A stretch of DNA of 64,000 bases from Euptelea pleiosperma (GCA_035048495.1 CM068542.1:42375109-42439108), one strand, 5' to 3'. Numbered from the stretch's first letter, positions 23,601 to 34,589 are shown. The notes: generated by a model from the sequence alone, not told the origin. Program-made: numbers and translations.

Positions 23601-26600
23601 ATGCAGCAAATATAACATCACATATATGTATTCTCTTGTCTGTGAATATAATACAAATCATATGATACCCCATCACATTATCCTTATTGCCGAGTCCATG
23701 GATCTTATTTTTTCAAGGTTCACCAAATCCAACACACCGTACCTGTGTCAGACTTTGACATGTGGCACCTGTATCAATGCAACATACGAATCTAATAATT
23801 TTATTGACCTTTCTTATGGTACGAGAAAAAGAAATAGACCATCCTTTAGCCAACCCCTTTTTGTAATCAACATCCCCCAATCTCCACAACCAGTTCTCAT
23901 CATTTCCTAAACGGATTGTGCTGACCATATCTCCCTCTACTTCGTAAGACCTTGAAAAAGTACTCTAACTTCCACTTCACTGGAAACTGCTTCTCTAATG
24001 GGACTTGAGAGGACTTTGAAGGTATCATCATTCTCTAGAAACACCCACATACACCAGCTGAGCTTGGATTACCAAAGGCACTAGTGTCAAAGTTACGTTC
24101 GATACAAAGTCTTCCATGCTTCTTCTAAAGCATCTCTAGCTTGTCAATTGTCTTCCACTATCCAAAATGTTGCTCCAACCAAGCAGGAAATCCTCAAATA
24201 TGGAAATGGTGGAAAATAAGAACCATTCCACTAAATCTGCCAAATAGAGTTACAAACATCTGGCACTAATTGAGAAATGTCTTCAACAATTCTCTCATAG
24301 TGTATGAAAGATCTTCTAAAGCAATTTCCCTCTAGGGTTGAAAGAAGGAAAGCGTGGAGAAGGGTGATCTCGGCGAAACAAGGCACTGATAATCTTGATT
24401 GGGATTGTAGAGTGACGTCTTCATCGTATGGAACTGGAGTTTACAAAGGCATCTCCAAGATGAGAGAGGAGATTAGAAACGGGAGCAGCTTCAAGGTAGG
24501 GAATGGGTGTGGGTCTCAAGTTAGATTCTGGGAAGATGTTTGGTGCGGAGAGTCATCTTTTGCCGAGGATTTTCCCTCTATCTATGCCTTATCTAATCGT
24601 AAAGGTGATCGGGTTTGCGACATTGCTTCCATTGGGAACGGTAGTATCTCATGGGATCTGGGGCTCAGAAGGATGGTCAATGATTGGGAGGTGGACTCAT
24701 TGGCTTCTTTGTTGAACTGTTTGGAAGGGGTTCTTATTGCAGGAGTTGAAGATAGGAGGTGGTGGAAGCATGATCCCAAGGGGATATTCTCGGTTAAATA
24801 CGTCTACTCTACTCTCCAAGGCTCCACTCAGAGGGGGTTCCCAGCTAAGCGACTGTGGAGCACCCCCATCCATTCCAAAGTAATCTTCTTCTTTTGGTGC
24901 GTTATGTTGGACAAGATTCTCTCTATGGAGAAGCTTACAAAACATGGTCTTCAAATTCCTAGCAGATGCATTCTATGTCGGCAAGACGAGGAGTCCACAA
25001 ACCATATGCTTATCCATTGTCGCGTGTCCAAGGAGATTTGGGAGTGATTCATTCAGCTCTTTGGGGTTTTTTTTTTTTTTTGATCAGTCTCTTCGGGGTT
25101 TCTTGGGTATTCCATTAGTCGGTGTTTGATATCTTTGTAGGATGGAGATCCAAGGCGTTTTTGGCTTGTGGTTGCAAGCTCTGGAGGGTAGTACCTTTTG
25201 CTATCTGTTGGGAGATTTGGAAGGAGAGGAATCGTAGGATCTTTGAAGATAAAGAGGCCAAGATAGAGGATATTGTGATGAATATTAAAGCCTATCTTTA
25301 TTTTTGGGGTTCAGTAATTTCTGAGTTGAAGCATTTGATTTGATGATTTTTTGTTTCGATGGGATCAAAACATTGTAGTACCCGTTGGTCTTTCCTTTTT
25401 TTTCTGTTTTTGGTTGTTCAGTCTTTGGGCTTCCTCGGCGCTCCTTTAATATATTTCTTTTTACCGATCGAAAAAAAATTTACATTTATATATAATATAT
25501 ACACCATCTTCTTAGGAAATACCCAATTCACACCAAACGAGGCAAATATGAAACACCCCACTTCTCCAATATATTTACAATGACAGAGATCTATATGCTC
25601 CTTACACATGATGCTCAGGTTGAGGACAGATTGCCCTGTATTAACAAGATGATCAACAGTGAGTAGAGTATTTTATCTAAAAATCATTGTTCAAACAAAG
25701 GCTTCAACCCTAAGAGGGACATCCATTCCCACATGTACACTACAGATATTTTTTTGGAAAATCTGTACAAAATGTCTTAGAAACAAACTCACAAATAATT
25801 CAACTAAAGGAATGAAACCCAGCTATCTTCTTCGAGTAAAGGAATGAGACCTAGAGAAAAGGGTCAAGCGTTATTCAACTAAAGGAACGAAGTCCAACCC
25901 TTGTCCTCATGTTTTAACTTTCACACAACTGGCCATAAAGAATAAAACTCTAGAGGCTCTAGGCAGAATGGGGACAAGGACTACGATATCACATCTTCAA
26001 TTTGCGGACGATATCCTGGTTTTCCTTGGGGTCGATACATCTCAAGTCGCATTTCTGAAAGATTTACTATGTTGCTTTGAAGCGGTCTCAGGATTGAAGG
26101 TTAATCTAGGCAAGAGCAAGCTTTATGGGGTGGTGGAAAGTGGAGAATATTTCCGATCTGGCCAGGATCATGGGGTGCAGTTTGTGTTAAACAACCATTT
26201 ACCCCAGAAGATCGACCTGTTTGGGAAAGGCAAAACAACTATGTATACCAATGGGTCGTCGGGCCAACACAATACGTGCGCGAGAACACAGAATACGCTC
26301 CGCTGGAGATTTGAACCCGCGACCTCCCACACCTTAAGGCTCTGATACCATGTTAAACAACCATTTACCCCAGAAGATCGACCTGTTTGGGAAAGGCGAA
26401 ACAACTATGTATACCAACGGGTCGTCGGGCCAACACAACACGTGCACGAGAACACACTATCCCTTAACAGTTTGGGAAGTTTAACCACACAGTATTTGGG
26501 GCTTCCTTTGGCTGCAAGTTATAGATTGAAGGTCATTTGGAAGCCTATGGTTGAGAGATTTCAAAAACGATTGGCATCTTGGAAGTCTAGATTTCTATCA

Positions 26601-28743
26601 AAAGGGAGAAAATTAGTTTTGATCAAGCATTGTCTTTCCAGTTTGCTCATCAACTATCTTTCAATGTTTACCATCCTGAGGAATGTTGCTGTGTTGGAGA
26701 AGTATATCAAGGACTTCTTATGGACCGAGAGGATCGAGACTCGTAAATTTCACTTGGTGGATTGGAAGTCTGCCTGCTCCCCTAAAGCTCAAGGAGGATT
26801 ACAGATTAGGATCCTCAGTTATGAATGTTGCTTTGTTGGGAAAATGACTGTTGAGATTTGGGGAGGAGTTGACTAGTCTTTGGAGAATGGTGATTGCAGG
26901 CCGTAAATATGGTGTGTCATAGTACGGTTGGATAGGGAGAGCTTTGACTTCGGCCTATGGTTGGAGGGGCATTATGAAGACGTCGGCGAGATTTTCTACG
27001 GGTGTGAGATTCAAGGTCGGGCATGGCGACAAGGTCAAGTTTTGGGAAGATAAGTAGTGTAGAGATGATTCTCTCATGGCGGATTTCCCCGGCCTTTAAT
27101 CCCTTTTCGATAAGAAGAACTGTTCTATTCAGTACTGCTCTAGTCGTGAAGGTGAGGAGTTGGGATGGAATCTAAGTTTCAAAAGAAGGCTCAACGACTG
27201 GGAGATCGAGGAGGTGGCTCGGTTGTTGGCTCAATTGCAGGACAGCATTCAAGATCTCACGAAGGGGGACAGGTGTATTTGGCCTAGTTTGAAAGATGGG
27301 TTGTTTTCTGTCCGATCCTTTTATGTAGATCTTGTGAGCCCAAGCCCGTCAAGTTCTTAGATCGTTTTGTGTGGGGATCTAAGTTCTCCTCCAAGGTTGC
27401 CTTCTTCATGTGGACTGCATCTTTGGATAAGATTTTGATAGTGGACCACCTGTTAGCTCCAAAGTTTAGCTATATGTTTGGGCTTGTGGAAGGAGCGCAA
27501 TCTCCAGGTCTTTGAAGGCTAGGAAGAACATGTGGCGAAGATTATCCTTAATATCAAGGGCTTGTTGTTCTTTTGGTCTAAAGTTTTTCGGGAATGTCAT
27601 TAGTTTTTTAGGACTTTATTTTCCGTTGGGACCTCATTTGTCATAGAGACATTTTGTAGTGTTTTGTTTTTGCTTTTGGCCAGGGTGTCGGCTTTTTTCC
27701 TTAAGCAGGTCATCTCGACCTCTCAGGCCCCTTGTATCCCTTGTCTCTTCCTCTTCAATAAAATCTATACTTATAAAAAAACTTTTGTTCAATGTGCAAG
27801 CACAGCAGGTAGTCGGTAAATCATCTTCTTTTGCATTGCTACGTGGCAAGCGTAGTCTGAACGATGTTTCTAACAGCTTTTTGGATGGTGTGGGTTCTTC
27901 CTCACTCAGTTTGACATCTCCTTTCCAGTTGGCACACTACGGCTTTTTCTCTAGAGGGCGGATTCTATGGCGTATGCTTCCTTTTGCGGTACGTTGGGGC
28001 CTTTGGAAAAAAAAAAATCTTCGAGTCTTTGAAGGGAAGAAGGGTTGGAGAATATCATCCTTAACATTAAGGGATTGATGTTCTTTTGGTCCAAATTCTA
28101 TTTAGCGTGTCCCAGCCTTTCCTTCGAAGACTTCATGTGCCAATGGGATATCCTTTCTTCGGCAGATTTTGCTTAGATCCCGGTTCCCTAGCTTTTGTTT
28201 CCGCTTTGCCTGTTTGCGGGTTTGTTGCCATTGTTTTGCCCAATAATCCATTCAATCAGCTTATACCCCAAATTTTAAGACCGAAACCCCATATAAAACT
28301 AAATAAATAGAGCTCTGCATGCGAAATTATAGCAAAAAACTCAAATTTCCACAGGAAATCAAAACAAACACAAATGCCAATTTAGAAAACCGAATTAAGA
28401 AAAGGAATCGAGAACACCTATAATCAAATCCACAAATTCAATTTCGCAGAGGGGTTTACCAGTAACGAACGGCCTTGCATTGAGAACAGCGAGTAGTGGT
28501 GGGGCAATAACAAACAGCGCACTGAAACAGCCGATCAACCGAGACGACACCGTACTCCACAGCGGCCTCAAGCTCGGCCCTCGCCGCTTCTTCGGACGCC
28601 ATAGCCACGAGCCGCATGATCTCCTTCTTCCTGGCTACCGAAATCCTCCATTTTCGTCGTATTACAAAGCTGATGATGGGAACGAAGAAGAAGAAGAAGA
28701 CCAAGGCCAGGCCCGGAAACCCTAGATCCCCGGGAACCAGCAT
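14521..28743 (-). CDS. UBP16-like: Ubiquitin-specific protease, UBP15/16/17 type (11 exons)
   Basis: Cysteine protease that removes ubiquitin from proteins. Inferred exons (5' to 3'): 28743-28460, 21409-20116, 20023-19935, 19251-19166, 19057-18895, 18784-18664, 18507-18350, 16396-16312, 16228-16016, 15516-15455, 15364-14521. They sum to 3399 bases, one frame of 1132 residues. Visible domains: membrane segment ~8-28; MYND zinc finger 75-112 (C75, C78, C86, C89, C95, C99, H108, C112), split by intron 1; Ser-rich linker; USP domain ~535-850 with Cys box [16 protein letters not shown] (C557) and His box [10 protein letters not shown] (H812); Ser-rich tail. The MYND plus USP layout defines this plant subgroup, whose Arabidopsis members act in organ size and salt tolerance. 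Length is close to UBP16 (about 1000 residues). All introns look GT-AG except that after exon 4, which appears to be GC-AG. Function is inferred from homology. Confidence 0.93.
14627..14686. repeat. Trinucleotide repeat encoding poly-Ser in the UBP C-terminus
   Basis: A run of 'tac/act' followed by 'tgc' triplets reads on the minus strand as AGC then AGT codons, giving about 20 consecutive serines in exon 11. The two blocks use different serine codons, so expansion probably occurred separately in each. Length polymorphism is likely. Confidence 0.9.
16397..18349 (-). other. UBP intron 7 (~1.95 kb)
   Basis: AT-rich intron between the CysCys (zinc-ribbon) exon and the KRFQ exon. It contains an (AC)n microsatellite at about 16999-17034 and a poly-A tract at 17287-17303. 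No coding or structured element was recognised. Confidence 0.75.
21725..22149 (+). mobile_element. 5'-truncated LINE with RNase H domain, 13-bp TSD
   Basis: A plus-strand frame from ~21757 to 22083 reads [19 protein letters not shown]... [10 protein letters not shown] ... [14 protein letters not shown], the C-terminal RNase H domain of plant L1-type LINEs. It ends in TAA and a short 3' UTR with a poly-A tail at 22141-22150. The flanks carry a 13-bp duplication, acacttcgaaaaa, at 21712-21724 and 22150-22162. Tail plus duplication shows target-primed insertion, 5'-truncated, antisense in the UBP intron. Confidence 0.88.
24304..25480 (+). pseudogene. LINE relic: zf-RVT region and 3' tail
   Basis: The open frame 24304-25047 encodes a plant LINE C-terminal segment: [37 protein letters not shown], then the zf-RVT cysteine pattern [19 protein letters not shown]. 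After a stop and frameshift around a poly-T tract (25065-25082) the frame resumes as [20 protein letters not shown] (25160-25340). The 3' end 'tttctttttaccgatcg' followed by A8 at 25471-25478 is the LINE tail. The element is inactive: its reverse transcriptase is missing and the frame is broken. Confidence 0.85.
25965..27790 (+). pseudogene. LINE relic: reverse transcriptase, interrupted by TRIM
   Basis: Plus-strand remains of a second L1-type [19 protein letters not shown] holds the catalytic ADD motif (FADD box), followed by [14 protein letters not shown]. After the insertion at 26185-26456 come [34 protein letters not shown] and [19 protein letters not shown]. Farther on are KVKFWEDK (with a stop), [16 protein letters not shown] and [14 protein letters not shown] up to 27359, then decayed sequence to a poly-A-like end at 27780. 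There are multiple stops and frameshifts. Confidence 0.85.
26185..26456 (-). mobile_element. TRIM/SMART-type miniature LTR retrotransposon (272 bp)
   Basis: Two 106-bp direct repeats (26185-26290 and 26351-26456), each TG...CA, surround only 60 bp. They differ at four positions by eye. On the minus strand, TGGTATCAGAGCC at 26350-26338 directly abuts the upstream repeat; this is the primer-binding site complementary to the 3' end of initiator tRNA-Met. LTRs, primer site and near-absent interior match the TRIM/SMART class described in rice and other plants. It interrupts the LINE reverse-transcriptase frame. An exact target duplication is not visible (gtttg / ctatc). Confidence 0.87.
27860..28100 (+). 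pseudogene. LINE relic, C-terminal fragment
   Basis: [20 protein letters not shown] and LRVFEGKKG in broken frames match [20 protein letters not shown] of the LINE relic at 24304-25480. It is a third, short antisense LINE fragment inside UBP intron 1, only about 360 bp from exon 1. Confidence 0.7.
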
Positions 28744-29173
28744 TTACCCGGCACCAAAGATTCATCCACTATCCTACTCTCACCACACATAGATGATTCG
28801 GTGGTGACTCTGCATGCAGTGATTGATCCACAGATCTCGTCACTAACAGAGATGTCGTGCGATGGACGCCGTTGATGATGAGGACGACGACTGTTGAGAT
28901 GATGAAGCCATGGTAGTTGGGAAGGAAACAAGAGGAGGGCAGAATAGAGAGAGAGAAGAGTGTCGCTTGGAGAAGCAAAAAAAACGCAGTAGTGATGATG
29001 GAGTGGTGACAGGGAAATCGGAGCACGCCTACAATTTTAGAGATCGAGATTTGGGGGTTTCTCAGACAGAAAATAGAGAGAGAAGGGTGAGGACAAAGTA
29101 AATTGAGTTCTTACTATATTTACTATTTTATTTATTAAATATTATTTCTTTATTAATACTGTTAGTTATTAAT
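28744..29173 (-). promoter_or_regulatory. Probable 5' UTR and proximal promoter of the UBP gene
   Basis: Sequence upstream of the UBP start codon. A GA-rich leader ('agagagagaagag' on the plus strand near 28947) lies about 200 bp upstream, and an AT-rich stretch 'tatttactattttatttatt' at 29118-29140 may hold the core promoter. No single TATA box can be chosen. A MITE begins immediately distal, at 29174. Confidence 0.45.
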
Positions 29174-29571
29174 GGGTCGGGCTCCGTTGACAGCCCTAAA
29201 ATGACAGGAATCTGTACAGAACACAATTATTTGCCACATTGTACACTCTTAAGAGGACTCTGACCGTATGGATGTCTGGCCGATCCCTAGGTGGAACTAC
29301 AAACTAAAATTCAGCCTGATTAGTGATTTATAGGCTTTGGATCGTTGTACCTCAAATACTGCTCTAATTCCCACAGTTGAGATCAACCCATGAAAATAAG
29401 TCCAATCCAGCATCTAGAAATCACTAATCAGACTGAATTTTGGTTTGTAGGTCCACCTAGGGTTGGACAAACATCTATACGGTCAGAGTCCTCCAAGAAA
29501 GTGCCACGTGTCATATATTGTGTACTGTACAGATTCCTGTCATTTTAGGGCTGTCAACGGAGCCGGACCCA
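29174..29571. mobile_element. Mutator-like MITE, 398 bp, 8-bp TSD, upstream of UBP
   Basis: Long inverted repeats start GGGTCGGGCTCCGTTGACAG, with the complement ...CTGTCAACGGAGCCGGACCCA at the right. The inner arms 'ctaaaatgacaggaatctgt' and the shared core 'gactctgaccgtatggatg' follow. The flanking TTATTAAT is perfect at 29166-29173 and 29572-29579. The right arm holds 'gccacgtgtc'. The outer module differs from the GAGTAAAAC copies but the core is the same. Confidence 0.82.
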
Positions 29572-30037
29572 TTATTAATATATTATTATTACCTTGAAAT
29601 AGAAACGAGGGTCACGATAGGAGGAAAGGAATTTAAGGTATCGAGAAGCGTGAATTCTTCGCTCACCAAATATTCGGACTTGTGGGGGCCACCACCACCA
29701 CGACCACGAGTGGGCTAGAATTAAAGAGGTGGGACCGACGTCTAGGTTTCTATGAATCGACGGTGACCTAGTCGTGCAGCTGATAAGGCAAAAAACAGTT
29801 GGAATGCAACGGTTGATGTGGGTGGTTGTTGTTGCTATTGCTCTTGCTATTGCTATTGCTAGAGGAAGATTGGATCCAGAACCGACTCTCACTTTGGTCG
29901 GTGATTCAACGATGTAGACGGCTTACTCGCCATCAACTAAAAAATAAAAAACAGTAAAAATCAAGGTAATTCAAAGAAACCTTATTAGGAATTAAATGTT
30001 TGTCATCTTGCCTTTAATTAGGGTACTGGTATGCCAC

Positions 30038-30215
30038 GAGTAAAACTTCTATCACAAGAAATTGTAAATCACACGATCACCAGCCAATGAGTTCTCGGCA
30101 CCTACACAAGTGCTTTTACAACGTACCCATGTGCTTTGCATTGAGGTGTACGTGCCGAGAACTCATTGGCTTTGATTGTGTGATTTGCAATCCGATTGTG
30201 ACACAAGTTTTACTC
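30038..30215. mobile_element. Mutator-like MITE, short subtype (178 bp), 9-bp TSD
   Basis: GAGTAAAACTTCTATCACAA to ...GTGACACAAGTTTTACTC, with the internal 'atgagttctcggcac' / 'gtgccgagaactcat' foldback. Perfect duplication GTATGCCAC at 30029-30037 and 30216-30224. Confidence 0.93.
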
Positions 30216-30385
30216 GTATGCCACTATGCCCTAGTCACAAAAAATGGACTCGCAGCTGAGGTGGCAGGTCTAAAGTAGTCTATGGCACCTCACCTCTACT
30301 ATTTTGTAAGCCCAATAGCACTTCAACATGTGGCGAGAGAGGACGCATTTTTCTTTAGTTAGTCTTCCTTAATTCAAGGGTCGTG

Positions 30386-30777
30386 ATGTAACAAGGTATA
30401 CCTGAGATCTTTTCATTTGCAGAAGCGGCATTTTTGGTAGTCACCGCTGCCATCTGGGCCCACTGACCGCATGGATGTTTAGCTCACTCCTTAATAGGCA
30501 TTCAGACCAAACATCAGCTTGTTTAATGGTTTTTAGCCTTTGATTTTAGTACTCACAAAATGGTTGCATTCAACGGCTATAAGAACGCCTTAAGAAGTGC
30601 TAAAAAGTGTTAAAATCTAATGGTTATAGATTACCAATCAAGGTGATTTTTGGTCTGTATATCCACCTAGGGGTGGGATAAACATCCATGCGGTCAGTGG
30701 GCCCAAATGACAGTGGTGACTACCAAAAATGCTGCTTCCGCAAATGAAACAGTTTCAGGCATACCTTGTTACATCTT
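30386..30777. mobile_element. Foldback MITE with GATGTAACAAGGTATACCTG termini
   Basis: The left end 'gatgtaacaaggtatacctg' pairs with the right end 'caggcataccttgttacatc'. Next inwards are 'cagaagcggcatttttggta' and its complement, then 'gaccgcatggatgtttagc' ... 'taaacatccatgcggtcagt'. The core resembles the GACCGTATGG family. Other copies: 58606-58975, 60686-61035 (right end lost), and a left-end fragment at 33319-33402. Confidence 0.85.
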
Positions 30778-30837
30778 TTTCCTTAATTCAATGGCTGCCA
30801 TTCGCTAAGGAAAAGGTACAATATATAGTAAGGGCAT

Positions 30838-31208
30838 GAGTAAAACTTCTGTCACAAGATGTTGTCACGCAAACCAGTCACAACCCACAATACGAGCCAC
30901 GTGGCACATTATTAGAGGGTGCTGGCCATATGGATGTTTGGCCAGTCACACGGTGGACCTGCAAACCAGAAATCAGCATGATTAGTGATTTACAACCTTT
31001 GGATTTTTGCACCCAAATAATACTCAAATTCCTACAGTTAAAATCAACCCACGAAAATAACTTCAATCCAACACTTAGAAATCACTAATCAGGCTGATTT
31101 TTGGTTTGCAGGTCCACCAAGGGACTGGCCAAACATCCATACTGTCAGCGCCCTCTAATAGTATGCCACGTGGCTTGTGGTCACAACATCTTGTGACAAG
31201 TTTTACTC
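30838..31208. mobile_element. Mutator-like MITE, long subtype (371 bp), 10-bp TSD
   Basis: GAGTAAAACTTCTGTCACAA to ...TTGTGACAAGTTTTACTC, with the G-box 'gccacgtggc' in both arms and the shared core between. Perfect duplication GTAAGGGCAT at 30828-30837 and 31209-31218. It sits about 620 bp from the short-subtype copy, so the two subtypes share ends and insertion signature but not interiors. Confidence 0.93.
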
Positions 31209-31274
31209 GTAAGGGCATGAGCACGAACTGAACAATAGGTACAATCCATGTGGCCACATAAGCTATTCATTGAA

Positions 31275-31604
31275 ACGGACCACAATATGTGCCACATGGC
31301 AGACATTTAGATACCATTGACCATACGGATGCTTGGCCCATCCCTAGGTGGACCTACGTACCAAAAATCAGCTGATAAGTGATTTCAAACTTTGATCATT
31401 GTACCCAAATAATGCTTGAATTCCACTGTTAAAAATCAATCCATGAAAACGACTCCAATCCAATCCAATCCAATGCTTAGAAATCACTAATCAGGGTTGG
31501 GCCAAACATCTATTAGTTAGCAATCTCTAAGAGTGTGCCACGTGGATTATACTGTGGTCTGCCATCAACGTTGATGATAGATGTCCCTCATCATTGTTCT
31601 ACTC
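31275..31604. mobile_element. MITE of the core family, left terminus lost
   Basis: The left arm is 'caatatgtgccacatggcag' then 'gaccatacggatgcttggcc'; the right arm includes 'gtgccacgtggat', then 'catcaacgttgatgatagat', ending GTTCTACTC at 31604. The right end matches the GAGTARAAC terminus; the left terminal module is absent. Confidence 0.7.
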
Positions 31605-32117
31605 TGCATTGGACATGAAATGTTTAGGAGCACATTACAGAAAACAAAGTTTGAAGTTCCCTTCCCAAAATGTCACGTACGTACCCCAAGGCCTTAACCC
31701 AACCGATATTAAGCCCTTGGTCAGTTGAGTAAGGGTGGTTAACTAGGGCACGTGTCAGATATTTGGGAGGGGACTTCAAAGTTCAAACTTCGCAGTCCCC
31801 AGCAGACAGCGAATCTTTTTGTATCGAGAGAAAAAAACAAATACGTTTGTAAACAATCAAGTGTGTTGACGGCTATGATCATGCAACAATTATTAGAGCG
31901 TCCATCATCGCGTCTTGGCCATCCATCATGAAATAGCTCCTACTCAGGTCCATCATGAAAGTTATAGGTAAAAGGTACATAATTACACAACACACCCATT
32001 GATGGGCATCTTGACGTTTGTTTCACTAAAAAACAAGGATTAACATTGAATATGTTGAGCACCTCACGAGGAAATGAAAATTTAATCAGGATATCCGGGA
32101 AAAATATGTGCGATTCA

Positions 32118-32253
32118 CGCCATGCTATTGACCGTTGAATTCAAGAGATCCACGGTCCAGGAGACGACAACTATTTACCTTCTGGCTTCTGTAGTTGTTA
32201 CCTCGTGGACACTGGATCTCTTGAATCCAGTGGTCAATGGCCTCAACGTATAC
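32118..32253. repeat. Foldback repeat, ~135 bp
   Basis: The arms 'ccgttgaattcaagagatcc' and 'ggatctcttgaatccagtgg' are inverted and continue through 'acaactatt' / 'gtagttgtt'. A short MITE or simple palindrome with unresolved ends. Poly-A/poly-T tracts follow at 32362 and 32605. Confidence 0.65.
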
Positions 32254-32399
32254 TTTTTTGTCCGGTTATAAAACTTGAAGACGTGACAAGATGTAGGAGT
32301 GGTCCTGAATCTAGTCCTGATTACCACCGCAGGCAAGGCAAGTATTGAAGTTCAGAATAGAAAAAAAAAAAAAAAAAAATTAAATGTTTTTTTTAAAGG

Positions 32400-32830
32400 G
32401 TCAGGATCAGGGTACACAAATTTTGATTCAAAATTTCACACTAAGAATTGGGCGGGGGCCAATATATAGAAATTAGAAGTTTTGGAATGGGATGATTTTT
32501 ATGAGGATGATCTCTATGACGAGGAGATCACCGTCAAAAAAATCAAATCATTCTGATATTTGTAGCCTTGATTTACAAGTTGAAGAATTATATATGGACC
32601 GTCTATTTTTTTTTTTTTTTTACCGTTAACTTGAAATCCACATTTGATGGGGTTAGAAATTTTAAAATGGGCTATTTTTTGTAGGGGCGATCTATATGGT
32701 GAGGAGATTATCCTCACAAAATATCAACCATTGATTTATCTTCCATGTGAGGTACACCAGAATTGTTGTGAAATTTTTGTGTCCACTGATCCTAACCCTT
32801 TCTTAAATACACGGCTATCATTTCGATTAT
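32400..32830. mobile_element. Degenerate foldback MITE, related to 53829-54190
   Basis: 'gatgatctctatgacgagga' and 'gcgatctatatggtgaggag' match the internal segments of the element at 53829-54190 (opposed 'gtgatctctacggtgaggag' motifs). The outer GC-rich ends are weak ('gggtcaggatcagggtacac'). Confidence 0.5.
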
Positions 32831-33989
32831 GCTAAGTTTATTTTTTCGCATTTGAGCATTATTTTTAAACAACCGTAATAGGGCTGGCCGTTACCGTTAT
32901 AACTACTATTTTTTAAATCATGATTTATACTGACATGCATATCAAGGACTTACAATCAAGGTTTAAAATATTATTCCGACTCGTTGTTTTGGTAAGTTGA
33001 CGGAACGAGATGTATCGACCGAAACGAAACGGAACAATATAATAAAAAAATAGTATATATCATGATAAAATTAAATTATTTTCTTATATTTTACTAGGCG
33101 ACAAACTTTTTTTTAGCATTTATATACATTTGATATATTGTCACGGTACGTACACTACCGAAACGAAACAAAATTTTAAACCATGCTTAAAATCCCACGA
33201 AGTAATGAAGAATGGTCCGAAAATGAAAACAATTTGCATCACGCAAAGGATGTCATGTGTATCAAGGACCATCAATCAATACATGGAGAGGTGGGTCCAA
33301 AACATTTTTAGAAAGGGTCGTGATGTAACAATGTATACCTGAGATCTTTTCATTTGCGGAAGCGGCTCACCGCTGCCATCTGGTCCCACTGACCGCATGA
33401 AAATTTTCATACGAGATACCTTGTTCAAATTACTTAATCTGATTTGTGGACTTTTAAGACCCGTATTGTATTAGCGTGCCGCTCCAATGCTTGTTTATTA
33501 GTTGTTTGAGTTGACGCAAACTTTCAATTTTTGAAAATTTATTTATTTATTTGGTAGAATTTGGAATTTTACTTTTGGTCAGTCTTATTCGTTTTCTCTG
33601 ACTTAAAAAATCAAAGAAAAGCGCGGACTTTCAATTCCCCCCGCACATACCATGGACTTTCGTTTTTTGAAATTTAATTTTTTTTAGAAAATAGTGTTGT
33701 GTTAGGTGTATGTGTGGTAGGGAAGTGAAAGTCACACGACATCAGACAACAGCTTTCCGACCTCGACAAGTATATGCAGTTTGATGGTACTCATCACAAA
33801 ACCCATTTTCATAGAACCTGTACTAAAATTGTACAAAGTTAGGGTTTTGATGAAGTTTAAGAACTCCTTTTGCTATATATATTGGAAGGAAAGAACTGAA
33901 AACATTTGAATGTGACAAACCCTTAAAAAGAGAAATGTTTTTGATGGTTGTGATAGGTAAGTTTGGTTAGGTTAGGAAATTTTTTTTAG

Positions 33990-34360
33990 ATGTAGAGGAC
34001 TTTCGATGTAGTCGATGCAGAGGCCTCTCGTGGTCCTACATAGCTCAATTTTTTTTGGCCCCACTAACCATAGAGATCTTTAGTCCACCCCTTGGTGGAT
34101 ATAGATACCAAAAATCAGTTTTATTGATAATTTCTAGCCATTGGATTAAGTGCCCAAAATTATACGGAAAAATGCTTGAATCTAACGGCTAGAATCAATC
34201 CTAAAAAAGTGTTAAGCTCTACGGTTAGAGAAAAGCAATCATATTGATTTTTGGTATATATATCCATCAATGGGTGGCCTAAACATCCATGCGGTTAACG
34301 GGCCCACAAAATGAATCATGTAGGGCCAGGAGAGCCCTCTGCATCTTGGACTAAAAAAAT
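33990..34360. mobile_element. Foldback MITE, 'tgtagaggactttcgatg' family
   Basis: The left arm ('gatgcagaggcctctcgtgg', 'ccacccc ttggtggata') is inverted in the right arm ('ggccaggagagccctctgca'). A second copy at 51295-51600 shares both ends and the internal 'gggcccactaacc' / 'ggttggtgggccc' segment. Confidence 0.7.
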
Positions 34361-34589
34361 TCTTTTAGCGTTAAAGAAGTTTTGAAGGAGTTGTCGAGCA
34401 CAAGCAAGAGAAGCTGCATGGAGCATACTTTTGGGAAGATTTTAATTGCATTGATAAATATGGTTCGAGAAGGTTGAAGACTTGTGAAAAATGTACTTAG
34501 CGTGCCATTCATCTATTCCATATTTGACAGAATATCCTTCTTTTTTCTTTTTCTTTTTCCTTTTTAATGTAATTGTTGCATTTTTTATA

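Larger units (their letters stand above)
21410..28459 (-). other. UBP intron 1 (~7.05 kb), a transposon-rich intron
   Basis: The donor gtaaac at 28459 follows TACTG, and the acceptor gttgcag ends at 21410. Joining them restores Y-C-S-G-K-C in the MYND finger. Nearly all recognisable content is antisense (plus-strand) LINE sequence and a miniature LTR element. A local 38-bp tandem duplication, 'ttcaacccaatcctgaggga' versus 'ttcaatccaatcctggggga', lies at 23031-23105. A weak LINE-like segment ('aatggatatttctcagttaa', NGYFSVK) lies near 23122. Confidence 0.85.
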
